From assembly GCA_015039465.1 (NCBI GenBank), contig MU130695.1:329276-393275 (forward strand): 64,000 nucleotides of DNA, in the 5' to 3' direction. The notes under the pieces are model-generated. The model did not search any database. It was given only the letters and a program-made list of their open reading frames with translations, and was not told where the DNA came from. The position numbers and the translations under genes were made by a program. Below, piece after piece: positions 23,971-35,344 of the stretch (positions are counted from its first letter, which is position 1; the number at the start of each line of letters is the position of its first letter). The DNA is from Phlegmacium glaucopus. Its lineage: Eukaryota > Basidiomycota > Agaricomycetes > Agaricales > Cortinariaceae.

Positions 23971-25788
23971 TTGTACTCTCGCTACCCCCTCACCGCTACA
24001 CCCCTCTGCTGCCTGTCCATAGACAAGGACAAAGACAAAGGTAGGGCTCCTGCCAAAAACCTTGCCAGCGCACCCATACGTGATGGGACCCCGGGCAATT
24101 CCCAACGTGGTTTAGCCACCCGCTCGGAGATCAATGCTCTAGTCACCGGTAATTCAGGACCCATTACTAATGCCTCCGATGCCCGGAAATGGCTCGAAAC
24201 CAAAGGCTGGATCCTATCCGGCGAGGAATACGACCGCTCCAAAATGGCTAAAATCCTCCTCACCATCTCTCTCCTGCCGAAAATGCCGCCAGAGGCTGTC
24301 AATGCCATCCGAGCCTCAGCTTTTATTCTAGAGGATGACATCATCAACAAGGATTCATCTCTGGTCACCTCAGCTGTGGCAGATAAAGTACATTCAGGCC
24401 TAACTAACATCCTTTCAGGCCTCCTAGCAACCCAATCTTTCTTCGAGGCCAGCTCCACCCAGCAAGCCACCCTGACCCTGGACCTCAAAGAAGCGACAAC
24501 CCAAACCAAACTAGTTACCGACAACCTTTCCAGCGTGATCACTAAGCTCACCGATCTGAACCCTGCTCCCACTACAGCCGCACCCTGTGCCCAATGGCCG
24601 TCCCTCCCCCAACAGCTCCCCCCTCGCTCTCTCCCCCCAAGTACCTATGACCCCACAGTTTCCAACTCGACTACCCAACTACGGCAACGCTTGCTCCTAG
24701 CCGCCAGGTTGATCCTAGTCCAATCAGACCCAGACGATGCCTCAACCCCAAGTGACCGCTCCCCTCCCGCAGTTTTGAAGATCCGGGAAGCAATGAATCA
24801 AAGACTCGAAGAGATTGAAGACACTTACCTGTCCTGGGACTCCGACAACGAACCCAAACCTAAGACTATCATCAAAGGCATTCAGTTTCTCAAACGAGGA
24901 GCTTTCCTCCTCGACTTCGACTCCCCTGAGTCCGCTGACCGTTTCAAAGACTATACTGCAGAACACTACGATCTTTTGCCACTACACCTAGGTGGCGCAG
25001 CCGTTATCAAATCCAAGAGCTTCAACCTCATATTCAAATTTGTGCCATGCACTGGCGACTTCAATCCTAGTAACCCCGAATGCCTATCTGATATCGAAGC
25101 TAACAATGGTCTCCCCCCAGGTTCGATCACAGCTGCCTCCTGGCTCAAGCGAACCGACCGCCGGGCCCCTACTCAGACTGTAGCCTCCCTCAAAGTCACC
25201 TGCGTCTCTCCTGAGGCAGCTAACCACCTCCTCTGCAAAAGAGTGTTTGTGGAGGGTCGTGTTGTCACAGTCCGTAAAGACCTACGTGAGCCGATCAGAT
25301 GTAACAAATGCCAAGAATATGGACACATTCGCGCCTCATGTACTAACATTGAAATCTGCGCCCACTGTGCTAGTCCATCGCACACCACACCAAACTGCCC
25401 TCCCAATCATCCAGCCAAGTGCCGCTCCTGCGGCCCAACATCCTCCCACCCCAGCTACTCGCGCAAATGCCCAAGTTTCATCTCCAAGTGTAACACTCTC
25501 AACACTAAATACCCAGAAAACTCCATGCCATACTTCCCGACTGGTGAATCCTGGACCTGGGCGTCAGCCCCTCCTAAGCTCTCTGTTTCACCACCGCCTC
25601 CTAACCCACCCCGTAGCCCCCCTTTCCTGCAGCCGACTCAACCGCGTAGTAACCTTTCACCCATGCCCTGCCCTCTTCCTCCCCCCCCTCGCCGCCAATC
25701 AAACCTAGACCAGTTCCTGATCCCTAGCCGCTCGGGCTCCCAGTCACAACGCAGACAGTCTCAGACCCTCCCTCCAACTACATCATGA
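23971..25788 (+). CDS. LINE ORF1, Gag-like RNA-binding protein
   Basis: The frame is open for about 605 codons. The first clear ATG is at 24244, though the frame extends upstream without a stop to 23971, so the true start is uncertain. The C-terminal third carries three Cys/His knuckles: CNKCQEYGHIRASC, CAHCASPSHTTPNC and CRSCGPTSSHPSYSRKC, which bind the element's RNA. A Pro/Ser-rich tail ends the protein. The product would form the ribonucleoprotein particle with ORF2. The stop TGA shares bases with the ORF2 ATG. No break was found in this gene, although ORF2 downstream is destroyed. Confidence 0.85.
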   Translation: MYSRYPLTATPLCCLSIDKDKDKGRAPAKNLASAPIRDGTPGNSQRGLATRSEINALVTGNSGPITNASDARKWLETKGWILSGEEYDRSKMAKILLTISLLPKMPPEAVNAIRASAFILEDDIINKDSSLVTSAVADKVHSGLTNILSGLLATQSFFEASSTQQATLTLDLKEATTQTKLVTDNLSSVITKLTDLNPAPTTAAPCAQWPSLPQQLPPRSLPPSTYDPTVSNSTTQLRQRLLLAARLILVQSDPDDASTPSDRSPPAVLKIREAMNQRLEEIEDTYLSWDSDNEPKPKTIIKGIQFLKRGAFLLDFDSPESADRFKDYTAEHYDLLPLHLGGAAVIKSKSFNLIFKFVPCTGDFNPSNPECLSDIEANNGLPPGSITAASWLKRTDRRAPTQTVASLKVTCVSPEAANHLLCKRVFVEGRVVTVRKDLREPIRCNKCQEYGHIRASCTNIEICAHCASPSHTTPNCPPNHPAKCRSCGPTSSHPSYSRKCPSFISKCNTLNTKYPENSMPYFPTGESWTWASAPPKLSVSPPPPNPPRSPPFLQPTQPRSNLSPMPCPLPPPPRRQSNLDQFLIPSRSGSQSQRRQSQTLPPTTS

Positions 25789-27214
25789 ATAGACGCAATC
25801 CTAAGACACCAAGCAGACTCCGTATCTGGCAGCAAAACGCTCACAAGTCCAAACTAGCTCTACAGCATATCCTTAATACTGCGGCCCCAGAAGACTGGGA
25901 CGTGATCGCTATCCAAGAACCTTGGCTCGATACCTACAAAAACACCAGAGGCTCTTCCTACTGGCGCATATTATACCCTACTGACCACCTTCTAGATGGA
26001 GCTCCTCGCTCCCGCTCTGTTCTTATGATTAACACTAATATTGCTACTGACTCTTATACCCAACTTAATATCCCTAGTGCGGATATCACCGCTGTCCGTT
26101 TTGAGGGCGTCGCTGGCCACCTCTCCCTATTCAATATCTACAACGACTGTAACCACAACGATAGTCTCTCCACACTTGCTAACTATTTGACTACTGACCC
26201 CCCCACCCCCCTTGACCACATGCTATGGCTAGGTGACTTCAATAGACACCATCCACTTTGGGAAGACCTGAACAACCGCCATCTCAACTCGACGGAAGTC
26301 AGTATTCAACCGCTCCTGGATCTTCTGCACAACCACGACATGGAGCTCGTTTTACCCCCTGGCATCCCCACATACGAAATGGCTGCTCATAACTGGACCC
26401 GCCCAGACAATGTCTGGCTATCTCACCACACCCTCAACCTCATCATCTCCTGTAACACCGACCCTTCTCTACGCCCGGTCCTTGCCGATCACTTGCCAGT
26501 CATAACCATCATTGACATGCCCATTGCACGCTCTCCTCCTCATACCCTCCCTAATTTCCGTGATTTTGACTTCACAGATTTCAACCGAATCCTCCGTGAA
26601 TGCCTCGATCTAGTTTCCCCAGCCCAATTACTCACATCAGCAGAGGACTTCCATACTAAAGTCAACTTACTAACCTCCGTCTTACAGGAGATCATTGACT
26701 CCCATGTCCCAGCCAGGAAGCCCAGCCCTTTCTCCAAGAGGTGGTGGAATGCCGAACTCTCTGCCCTTAAGAAGAAGAAGAACAAGCTTAGCAACGAGGC
26801 ATACAAATTCCGCGACATCATCGGCCACCCATCCATAGCGGAACACAAGAGGGTAACTAAGGATTTCACCACCGCTATCGAAGCTGCAGCTAAAGCCCAC
26901 TGGCTCGACTGGCTGGAGAACATCTCCCCACAACAAATCTACACAGCCAATAAATATGCGACCAACGAACCTACAGATTACTCTAGTGCCCGCGTCCCTA
27001 CCCTCAAGGTCTCAACCGCTAATGGTCCAGCGCTTGCCTCAACTAACAGCGAAAAGATTGAGGCCCTTTCACAATCCTTCTTTCCCCCTCCTCCCGCTCC
27101 TGCCCCGGTCCCCACCAATCCTGACTATCCCCCCCCTCTTCCAGGTATCAAATTCTTCACCAGACGACACATTAGAGAGGCCGCACGCCGTCTAAAGCCT
27201 TTCAAAGCCCCTGG

Positions 27215-27666
27215 TGTGGGGAATAGTTTCCGGGTGCGAGTATATAGGGGGGAGTTGACTCCGTCAACTTTAGTGATCCAAATTTGTTGTTTTATTATTT
27301 CTTGATATCAAATTTCTCCATTGTTAAGTTTTTATGTTCTAAGTTGTTATGTTATATGTTCTTTTTTTTTTATACTACAATATAACTACAGCTTTTATAC
27401 CTTTAGTTTGTAGTACTATGTTTTGAAAATGGATATATGGGAATCTAAGATCCAAGAATAAAAACGGAGAGGTAACAAATTTGTATGTAAGAATGGACTG
27501 TGTAATTTTGGAGTAATTTCCAAAAGGGGAATGAATTTGAAATTGATAAAATAGGAAACGTACGAATTTGGAAAATGTAACACGGTGCGAAATTCCGTAT
27601 GTGATATAATAAATTTGAAATTATGAAAATAGTAATAATTCAAGGTAGGGAGAATCCCTCCTCACA
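27215..27666 (+). mobile_element. Solo LTR (452 bp) in the LINE
   Basis: It begins TGTGGGGAAT and ends CCTCACA, so it has TG...CA ends. CTGG flanks it on both sides (27211-27214, 27667-27670). Removing it and one CTGG restores KAPGPDGIP in the reverse transcriptase. There is no internal coding, so it is the product of recombination between two LTRs of an LTR retrotransposon. Confidence 0.85.
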
Positions 27667-28580
27667 CTGGCCCAGATGGAATTCCAAACCTAGTTCTCAT
27701 TAAATCCATGGACGTGCTCATTGACCACCTATTCTATGTTTACAGAGCAGTGTTCGAGTTCAACGTTTACCACGACAGGTGGCTCACCTCCAAGACCTTG
27801 GTGTTGCGTAAACCAGGGAAACCCGCCTATGACGTGGCTAAAGCTTACCACCCGATAGGGCTCCTGGACACCATGGGCAAGCTCCTTTCCACCCTTGTTG
27901 CTGCTGACCTTTCTTTCCTAGCCGAAAAACACTCAATGCTCCCTCCTGGGCAATTCGGAGGACGGCCAGGTCGTAACACTACCGACGCTGTCCATCTACT
28001 TACTCACACCGTCAAAGATGCATGGCGTCAAGGTAAAGTTGCCGTTGCCCTCTTCCTCAATGTCCAAGGTGCCTTCCCAAACACTGTCAAGGAGCGGCTC
28101 ATCCCAGTACTTTTCTGTCCCCCACCAGATCTGATCAGATCTGAGCGGAATTGGTCAGATCTGCTCAGATCTGCTCAGAATCTGACCAGTTCTGACCAGT
28201 TCTGCTCAGATCTGAGCAGATTCTGACCAGTTCTGACCAGTTCTGACCAGTTCTGACCAGATCTGAGCAGATTCTGAGCAGATCTGATCAGAATTTGCAA
28301 TACTTCTAAGTCAATTCCTACTAACTCATATTTTTTCAAACTTTTCTAACATATTAATTAAAATTAGAATTAAAATGGATTAATTACCCCTCTTTTTGAG
28401 GGGGGATTAGTTACCAATACATTAGAAGTACAAAATAATATATCTAATTCAGTACTTTACTGCCCCTCACCAGAATTGGTCAGAATCTGATCAGAATCTT
28501 ACTTAGCCAGTAATTTCTAAAAAGATTCTAAGAAAAAATTCTATATTCTCAAATATCTTGAATACAAAAAGTTCAATATT

Positions 28581-29066
28581 NNNNNNNNNNNNNNNNNNNN
28601 NNNNNNNNNNNNNNNNNNNNNNNNNNNNNNNNNNNNNNNNNNNNNNNNNNNNNNNNNNNNNNNNNNNNNNNNNNNNNNNNNNNNNNNNNNNNNNNNNNNN
28701 NNNNNNNNNNNNNNNNNNNNNNNNNNNNNNNNNNNNNNNNNNNNNNNNNNNNNNNNNNNNNNNNNNNNNNNNNNNNNNNNNNNNNNNNNNNNNNNNNNNN
28801 NNNNNNNNNNNNNNNNNNNNNNNNNNNNNNNNNNNNNNNNNNNNNNNNNNNNNNNNNNNNNNNNNNNNNNNNNNNNNNNNNNNNNNNNNNNNNNNNNNNN
28901 NNNNNNNNNNNNNNNNNNNNNNNNNNNNNNNNNNNNNNNNNNNNNNNNNNNNNNNNNNNNNNNNNNNNNNNNNNNNNNNNNNNNNNNNNNNNNNNNNNNN
29001 NNNNNNNNNNNNNNNNNNNNNNNNNNNNNNNNNNNNNNNNNNNNNNNNNNNNNNNNNNNNNNNNNN
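28581..29066. other. Assembly gap (486 N)
   Basis: The run of N lies inside the hAT-like element. Its true length and content cannot be judged. Confidence 0.99.
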
Positions 29067-29469
29067 AGTTAGCTATTAGATGCTAAATTAAGACTGGTTA
29101 AAGGCTCGTCTTAGACTGGTAAAGACTCGTCTTAGGCTCGTCTTAACTCAATTTCTTTAATTAGGGGACTGGTATGATTATTATTATTTTATTAATATAT
29201 TAGACATGCTACGTCCTTAACTTGGTCCTTGGTTTATATTGTTATACATTCCTAACGTTACGGAACGACGACAGTTATAAGACATAAAACAAGTCACGTT
29301 CCCCACACTAGTGCACTAGTGTACACTGTACGGGGTTCAACACAACTAAGTCTAAAACAAGAGAATTGACAAAGAGTGTGGTAGTGTACCGGTCGTTGCT
29401 GTTGGTGTCTACTACGACACGTAGCAGACACCAGTATTTTTCCATTCAACTAATATAGCTGTAAATAAT

Positions 29470-30150
29470 ATATGATTATGGGTTATGCGTTGTTGTCGTG
29501 CTTATTGTTGTTGCTTGTTGCTGCCGTCGTATTGCTGCTGTTCCCGTCGTGCTGCTGCTACTGCTGCTGCACGGTGCAGCATTGCCATTGGGGGGGAGTG
29601 GTCCCCCCCATAAAAAAATAAAGTAAAATAGAATGAAGTAATGATTGTGAAATATTATCAAGTACATGCTACATACTGTTGCTGTTGTTTGTTGATGCTG
29701 TTTGTTGTGCATGTTGCTGCTGCATGTTGTGGATGTTGCTGTATGTTGCGCATGTTGCTGCTACATGCTGTGGGTGTTACTGTATGTTGTGGATGTTGTC
29801 TTGTTGTTGCTGGCGTCGTGTTGCTACTCCGGCTGCTGATGGTGTATTGTTGCCATTGGTGGGGGGGGGAAGTGACCCCCCCCCCCTAAAAAAAAATATA
29901 AGATAAGATTAGGAGACGATTGTCTAATATAATCCGAACATGCTACATGTTGTTGCTATTGTTTGTTGTTTGTTGTGCATTCTGTTGTGGGTGTGCGCAG
30001 GTGACTGCGGGTCTGTGTAGGTCAATGTGTGTGTGTGCATGTTGCTGTCGGGCTGTTGTGGGTGTGTGCAGGTTACTGAGGGTCTGTGCATGTTGTTGTG
30101 GGGTTGTTGTGGGGCTGTTGTGGATGTGTGCAGATTACTGCGGGGCTGTG
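29470..30150. repeat. TGC/TTG-rich repeats with duplicated G-C hairpin
   Basis: Imperfect TGTTGCTGCTG units are interrupted twice by a block of GCCATTGG, a G-run, AGTGG or AAGTGA, and a C-run, followed by A-rich DNA and CATGCTACAT. The two blocks lie at about 29582-29680 and 29850-29950. From 29990 the unit changes to GTGTGCAGGTTACTGCGGG-like repeats. All lie inside the hAT-like element. Confidence 0.7.
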
Positions 30151-31451
30151 CAGGTTCTGATCAGATCTGATCAGAATCTGGTCAGAAAAATTGGCTCTAT
30201 TACTGCCATTTGGGCTGGAAAAAAATTCTGACCGGATCTGATCAGATCTGACCAATTCTGATCAGATCTGCTCAGATCTGGTGGATCACAGCAAAGACCT
30301 CGCTCATCCACAACATGAAGAGCCTCCGCGTCCCAACCTGCTTCGTCCGATTAACTGAAAACATGCTAACCAACAGGAAGACCTACCTACATTTCGACGA
30401 CACCGTCTCAGAGCCCATCATCGTCACCAACGGCGCTACCCAAGGCTGCCCTCTATCTATGGTCTACTATGCCTTTTATAATGCACCCCTCATCCGCACA
30501 GCCAAGCATAAAGACGAACGATCTATTGGCTTTGTAGACGACACAATGTTCCTAGCTGTCAGCGACACACTCCAAGGTGCACACAATGTCATCAAAGATA
30601 TGATGGAGCGGCCCGGTGGGGGCTTCGAATGGTCTACCACACACAACTCTCCATTCGAATTATCTAAACTTGCTCTGATGAACTTTCCCCAGTCGAACCT
30701 AGATGTTGCCCCCGCTAACCTTACACTCATCAGAAATAACCCAGATGGTTCAACCACAAGTCAGACGGTCGACACAGTCGACACGTACAAATACCTAAGT
30801 GTCATCATAGACCCGAAGTTACGGTGGGCTGCTCACCACCAAAAGGTAATCGCCAACGCAACCTGGTGGTCCCTCCAGGTCGCCAGACTATCCAAGACCT
30901 CAGGAGGCATGCCTCCTAGCCGTATCCGCCAACTATACAACACAGTAGCGATCCCAGCTTTTACATACGCAGCCGATATATGGTACTCCGGGCTACACCC
31001 TTCTCCCTCAGGCCGTCGACAACTGGGCTCAGTGTCAGTAACTAAGAAACTCACCTCCGTCCAGCAGCGTATGGCCAAAGCAATTACGGGTTCGCTCAAT
31101 ACCGCAGCAGGCGATGTCCTAGACGTTCACGCTAACCTTCTCCCCATAGACCTACTCTTTAAAAAGATATTATACCGAGCAGCCACTCGGATTGCCTCCT
31201 TACCCCCCTCCCACCCTCTTTTCTCTCTCTCTCGCAAAGCTGCTAAACATTATGTTAGAAAACATAGATCTCCGCTCCATACCCTTTTCTTTATCACCAA
31301 GGTCAACCCCTCCTGTATAGAACCAATCTCACCAATCCGGCGCCGCCCAAACTATACCCCATCCTTCAGCACCACCATTGCAAACAACAAACCTGAAGCA
31401 CTGAACGCAGCCGCCAAACACCATAATACCCAGGTCTCTGTATACTGCGAC

Positions 31452-31889
31452 TGTTATGAACGTCTGGTACGCGCATGGCCCCTATTCCCTTTCCTCCCCT
31501 TTCTTTACTACACATTACATCCTCCTTCATCGTTCCCTTCCTACACCACCCCTTTTCCCTACTTACCCTTTACCCTGAACCTTCCATGTACTATACTTAG
31601 CTATTGCTTCTGTTCCCTCTATCTCTGACTCGAACCGACTCATACTCCCAGCATGGACCATTCCCTTATCTCTGACTCGACCCCTTAGTATATAAGAGCC
31701 ATGCCCATAGCCATGATCCCTAGTTTAGACCTTTGTACTCTTATGGTCTTAATCTACATAGCTTGCTCAGAACTTGTCGCCCTCAGTCTTAAACTTGTTG
31801 AACACGATTGCAACCGTACAACGGTCCTTAGTTACTTGGTCTATTGGCCCAGCACCGAACGCGAGTGCAAGCTTATAGTCGCCGTAACA
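31452..31889 (+). mobile_element. Solo LTR (438 bp) in the LINE RNase H
   Basis: It starts TGTTATGAACG and ends GCCGTAACA. The 5-bp duplication GCGAC stands on both sides (31447-31451, 31890-31894). Removing it joins VYCD to GSGF of RNase H. A probable promoter and polyadenylation region (ATATAAGAG near 31690) lies inside. It belongs to a different family from the LTR at 27215. Confidence 0.88.
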
Positions 31890-33405
31890 GCGACGGATCC
31901 GGCTTTGAAAACGGTACCGGCGCTGCGGCCATCATGTATATCGACAAAATTGAGAAAGGCTCTCTGCGTTTCCATCTAGGTCCTGCCACTAAACATACTG
32001 TCTATGAAGGAGAGCTAGTAGGACTCTCCTTAGCCCTGCACCTTATATCTTCCCTACGTTTCCGCCTTCGTTCTTACACCATTATTGGAACTGACAATCA
32101 GGCAGCTATATTAGCTCTTACTAACCAGAAACCCCACCCAGGTCACTACCTGCTAGACCACTTTCACACTGCAGCCAAACAGCTCCATGCCAAACAACAC
32201 CGCATCTGACACCCTAACGACACCAACCAACCCTCCAAAGGTGTCATCGACCTCCAAATCCACTGGACACCAGGCCATGCCAACTTCGCCCCAAATGAAT
32301 GCGCGGATGAACTCGCCAAGCAAGCCGCCCAAGGCACCTCAAGCCCTCGACACCTCCTCCCTACCTTTCTACGCAATAAGCCCCTTCCTTACAGCATTCC
32401 CGCCCTTCGTCAATCTAATCTCAACTCAATCCAAAAGCAATGGAAAACACGCTGGAAATCCTCACCACGCTACCCTCTACTTAAACTCTTAGATAAATCT
32501 CTTCCCTCTAACGCCTTTTTAAAACTTATAGATCCTCTCGACCGACGCCAATCTGCTATTATCACACAACTCCGAACCGGCCACTCCCCCTTGAACCACC
32601 ATCTCTTCCGTATCCGCCGCTCCGAGTCCCCCTCCTGCCCTCACTGCCAAGGAATCACAGTCGAAACTGTCCGCCATTACCTTCTCCAATGCCCACACTA
32701 CCAAAATGAACGCCATATTCTCAGACAAAAACTAAAACGCCGAGCCGACTCCCTTGCATTCCTTCTCTCAAATCGTTCCGCCATCAAGCCCCTCCTTAAT
32801 TTCATCCATGCTACCAAATGTTTCAACACCCAAGCCTACTCCGCACGCCGCAATAACCCCAACACCGCTCCGCCTCCCATCTAGTACATACACTATCCCC
32901 TCACCACAAACCAACACTGCCACGTCTCTACCTCATTACTGTCCTCACCTACCTACCTACCCGACGCCTGCTGCTCCAGCCCCCCCCCTCCTTTCCCGCC
33001 TACCTCCTCCTAGCTACTTCCACTTCCTCCTCCGTACCGTGCCCCGGGCTGCCCTTACGACGCTCCCCTCTTTCTCTATCACTTTTACTCCCCGCTCCGC
33101 GGGCCCTGTCGCTTACAAATTCTCTGCCTGCCACCACACTCTCGTTTCTCTTATTTCAGGTTATTAACAGGGGAGCATAGTCTAAAACGGTGGAGGATAC
33201 GCCGGCTCACTTTTACTCCGCTGCTTCGTCAGTGGGGGGGTGAGCATTCTATGGCTCTTGTAGACTTAGATACGTGTTGACTTAACACACCCTTAGACTA
33301 TACTCCTTAGTTAAGCTCCTGTTCGCATGTAATGTGTACCATAAGGACTTGATCCTCCCAGCACAATAAATTTGATATAAAAAAAATAAAAATAAAAAAA
33401 TATAT

Positions 33406-33857
33406 ATATATTTTGAGCACTTGTAACAGGCACTGCTAGTCCCGAAAATCCAACACAAGTGCTCAGCAACCTGTACACCTTTTGCATCCTGTCTGCCCTG
33501 TTTTTACTGACAACTTGACTGTCACTGCCTGTGGGGGCCGAAGCCCATCAGACATAACCGCCATGTGGAGGCCGAAATTCACAAGAACTGACACTCGTCT
33601 GTGGGAGGCTGAAATCTCACAGAATTGAATGTTGTGATCACTGATATGATTTAAATCTGCATAAGCATGGTTTTTTGCAATTTTTATCTATTATTTCAGC
33701 ATAAATATTAATTAATGCACCAATGATTTGTTGATACAACTGATGATTAAACAAGGGAATCAGAGTTGTCTACCCTACAACTGCTGATTAGACCTATTAC
33801 TGTGTGACTTAAATGCATATAATTAACAACTATGGTCAAGGGACTATTATTTGTTAT
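33406..33857. other. Non-coding spacer with short triple repeat
   Basis: Three imperfect copies of TGTGGGGGCCGAAGCCCA-like sequence occur at 33530-33620 (also ATGTGGAGGCCGAAATTCAC and TGTGGGAGGCTGAAATCTCA). No gene is visible. Confidence 0.5.
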
Positions 33858-35136
33858 ACTATGGTGTGAAACCCCTAGTCACCACCACTTTGTACAACCT
33901 AAAATAGGAGGCTCAAATTTTCCCAAAATTCTTATTTCTTTGGCAGAAATGCTGCCTTTTATGGTCTAATCAAGTTGTCCAAACCAAATTTTTATTTGGA
34001 CCAAAACTGATGGAGTTATTCTTTTTGGGTGACTAGATTTGGCCAGATGATGTCATATAACCCAAATATAGTAATATAATTATATAATTATCTTTATAAA
34101 TATGTTATCTAATCAAAGACTAGCCACACATGACAGTGCCGCCTGTCCATTTCATGACCTCTGTGTCTTTACTGTCAGATCCAGTGGCAGGTGGATCTCA
34201 ACATCAGTTTCAGTGGGGGAAGCAGACTTGGAGTGGGGTAGAACTTAAGGCTTAAGCAAATTATATTTTCTTTGTTTTGCAGCACAAGTTGAGCCAAAGT
34301 TGAGCACAAGCATAAGCATTTGCAGAAGAGAGTATACACCATTTGCAAGGATGGCCCATACTGGCAATTTGCAAGGAAATTCAATATTTAGCTACATTGT
34401 TACATTCCATCATACGTTACTCCGGTCCGACTCCGTTGGAGTTGTTTCTGGTAGTCCGTACTCCATTCCAGTACTTTCCCTTGTCTCCAACTCTACTCCT
34501 CCTACGTCCAACTCTGAGACTTCTCTGTATCATTTCCGACTCTTCCAACGATACTCCAAGCCCATTACCACACCTTTGTCATAACAACTATTCCTTTGTC
34601 ATCACTTTCCCACTATCAGTCAGCACACCAGCCATGGATTATTCACCCAAGAATGCAGGACCTTTTCCGGGAGCAGAACGCAGCACTTATATTTATATTC
34701 TATATTTCGGTTGCAATTCCTTTTATATTTAAAGTACTCGAACTTGTATGTTTTCCCTCAGTTCAAATATCATCTTAGTTTCCTCCTCTTGTTCGTCCTC
34801 TAAGTCACTGAGGTCTTCTGACTTTCTGTTCTCTTCTGGTTCCAAAATCAGGACATTGTAGGAGCTGGGCAGCACAGCACATATGCTGAGGCCAAAGTCC
34901 TTTCCATTACTTGTTCCGGTTCCGTTCCGTCTGATCCGGTGTTACTCCGATGTGACTCCTTTTGTTTTAAACTTAACATACATATGACTCAATTTTGGTC
35001 CCCTTCACATTGCAATAGAATTCTGATATGATGTTACCTAAAATTAGACTTACATGACAATTTATTTTTAAAAAATTCCCTAGCCAATTTGGCCACTGCC
35101 CAAATTAGTGGTGACTAGGGGTTTTGCACCATACAA
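33858..35136. mobile_element. MITE with TA flanks, interrupted by solo LTR
   Basis: The left end TGGTGTGAAACCCCTAGTCA at about 33862 and the right end, the complement of TGGTGCAAAACCCCTAGTCA at about 35133, form terminal inverted repeats of about 25 bp. TA stands outside both. Without the LTR at 34398-34978 the element is about 690 bp and has no gene. TA duplication suggests a Tc1/mariner-related MITE, which is inference. Confidence 0.65.
34398..34978 (+). mobile_element. Solo LTR (581 bp), family shared with 47328-47907
   Basis: It begins TGTTACATTCC and ends AAACTTAACA, with TACAT on both sides (34393-34397, 34979-34983). The sequence matches the minus-strand LTR at 47328-47907 along its whole length. 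It holds no intact gene; short open frames within it are incidental. Confidence 0.9.
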
Positions 35137-35344
35137 ATTGCATGTCTGGATTAAAACCAATAAATCCATGATTATCCTTATAGACTTGGCACATGAAAAG
35201 TTAAATAAACATTATTGGGTTAGCAAAATGTCATGTGGTGTGATTGTGGAGCAACAGAGAAAATGGCTGGGGACTCAGCCAAAAGTCATTCCATATGGAA
35301 TCCATGGAATGGCTGATAGATTCCATATGGATTATATCAGGGAG

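Larger units (their letters stand above)
28105..30301. mobile_element. Non-autonomous hAT-like element with scaffold gap
   Basis: The ends CAGTACTTTTCTGTCCCCCA and, inverted, GAGGTCTTTGCTGTGATCCA share an inner CCACCAGATCTG. GCTCATCC (8 bp) flanks both sides (28097-28104, 30302-30309), as for hAT elements. Subterminal stretches are made of AGATCTGATC/CTGACCAGTT repeats. A second left-type end, CAGTACTTTACTGCCCCTCA, stands at 28451, so two related elements may be nested. Coding capacity is not visible, but 486 bases are unknown. Confidence 0.8.
25785..32883 (+). pseudogene. LINE ORF2 (endonuclease, RT, RNase H), interrupted
   Basis: An APE-type endonuclease lies at 25830-26530 (QNAHKSKLALQ, IAIQEPWL, LGDFNRHHPLW, ADHLPVI). 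The reverse transcriptase runs from 26900 to about 31100, with FKAPG joined to PDGIPN across the first LTR, FGGRPGRNTTDAV, FLNVQGAF, GATQGCPLS and GFVDDTMFL. RNase H follows (VSVYCD joined to GSGF across the second LTR, YEGELVGL, IGTDNQAAI, HWTPGHANF). The C-terminus has CPHCQGITVETVRHYLLQCPHY. Besides the three insertions, the first RT aspartate is Asn (codon 28059-28061) and RNase H has a TGA at about 32207, probably from CGA. It is not functional now. Confidence 0.88.
23640..33405 (+). mobile_element. LINE (non-LTR retrotransposon), near full length
   Basis: ORF1 (23971-25788) and ORF2 (25785-32883) overlap by ATGA, followed by a 3' region ending in an A-rich tail (33380-33405). Endonuclease, reverse transcriptase, RNase H and a C-terminal CCHC-like motif in that order resemble the Tad1 group of fungal LINEs. 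ORF2 is interrupted by three later insertions: 27215-27666, 28105-30301 and 31452-31889. The 5' boundary is estimated from where T-rich leader sequence begins. No flanking duplication was identified. Confidence 0.85.

Noticed and set aside
23982..24572. 196-codon minus-strand frame
   Set aside because: It is antisense to LINE ORF1 and is explained by that gene's codon bias.
28558..29079. 173-codon frame across the gap
   Set aside because: It consists almost entirely of unknown bases.
29641..29906. Cys/Leu-rich membrane-like frames
   Set aside because: Translation of TGC/TTG triplet repeats beside an assembly gap; no start or splice support.
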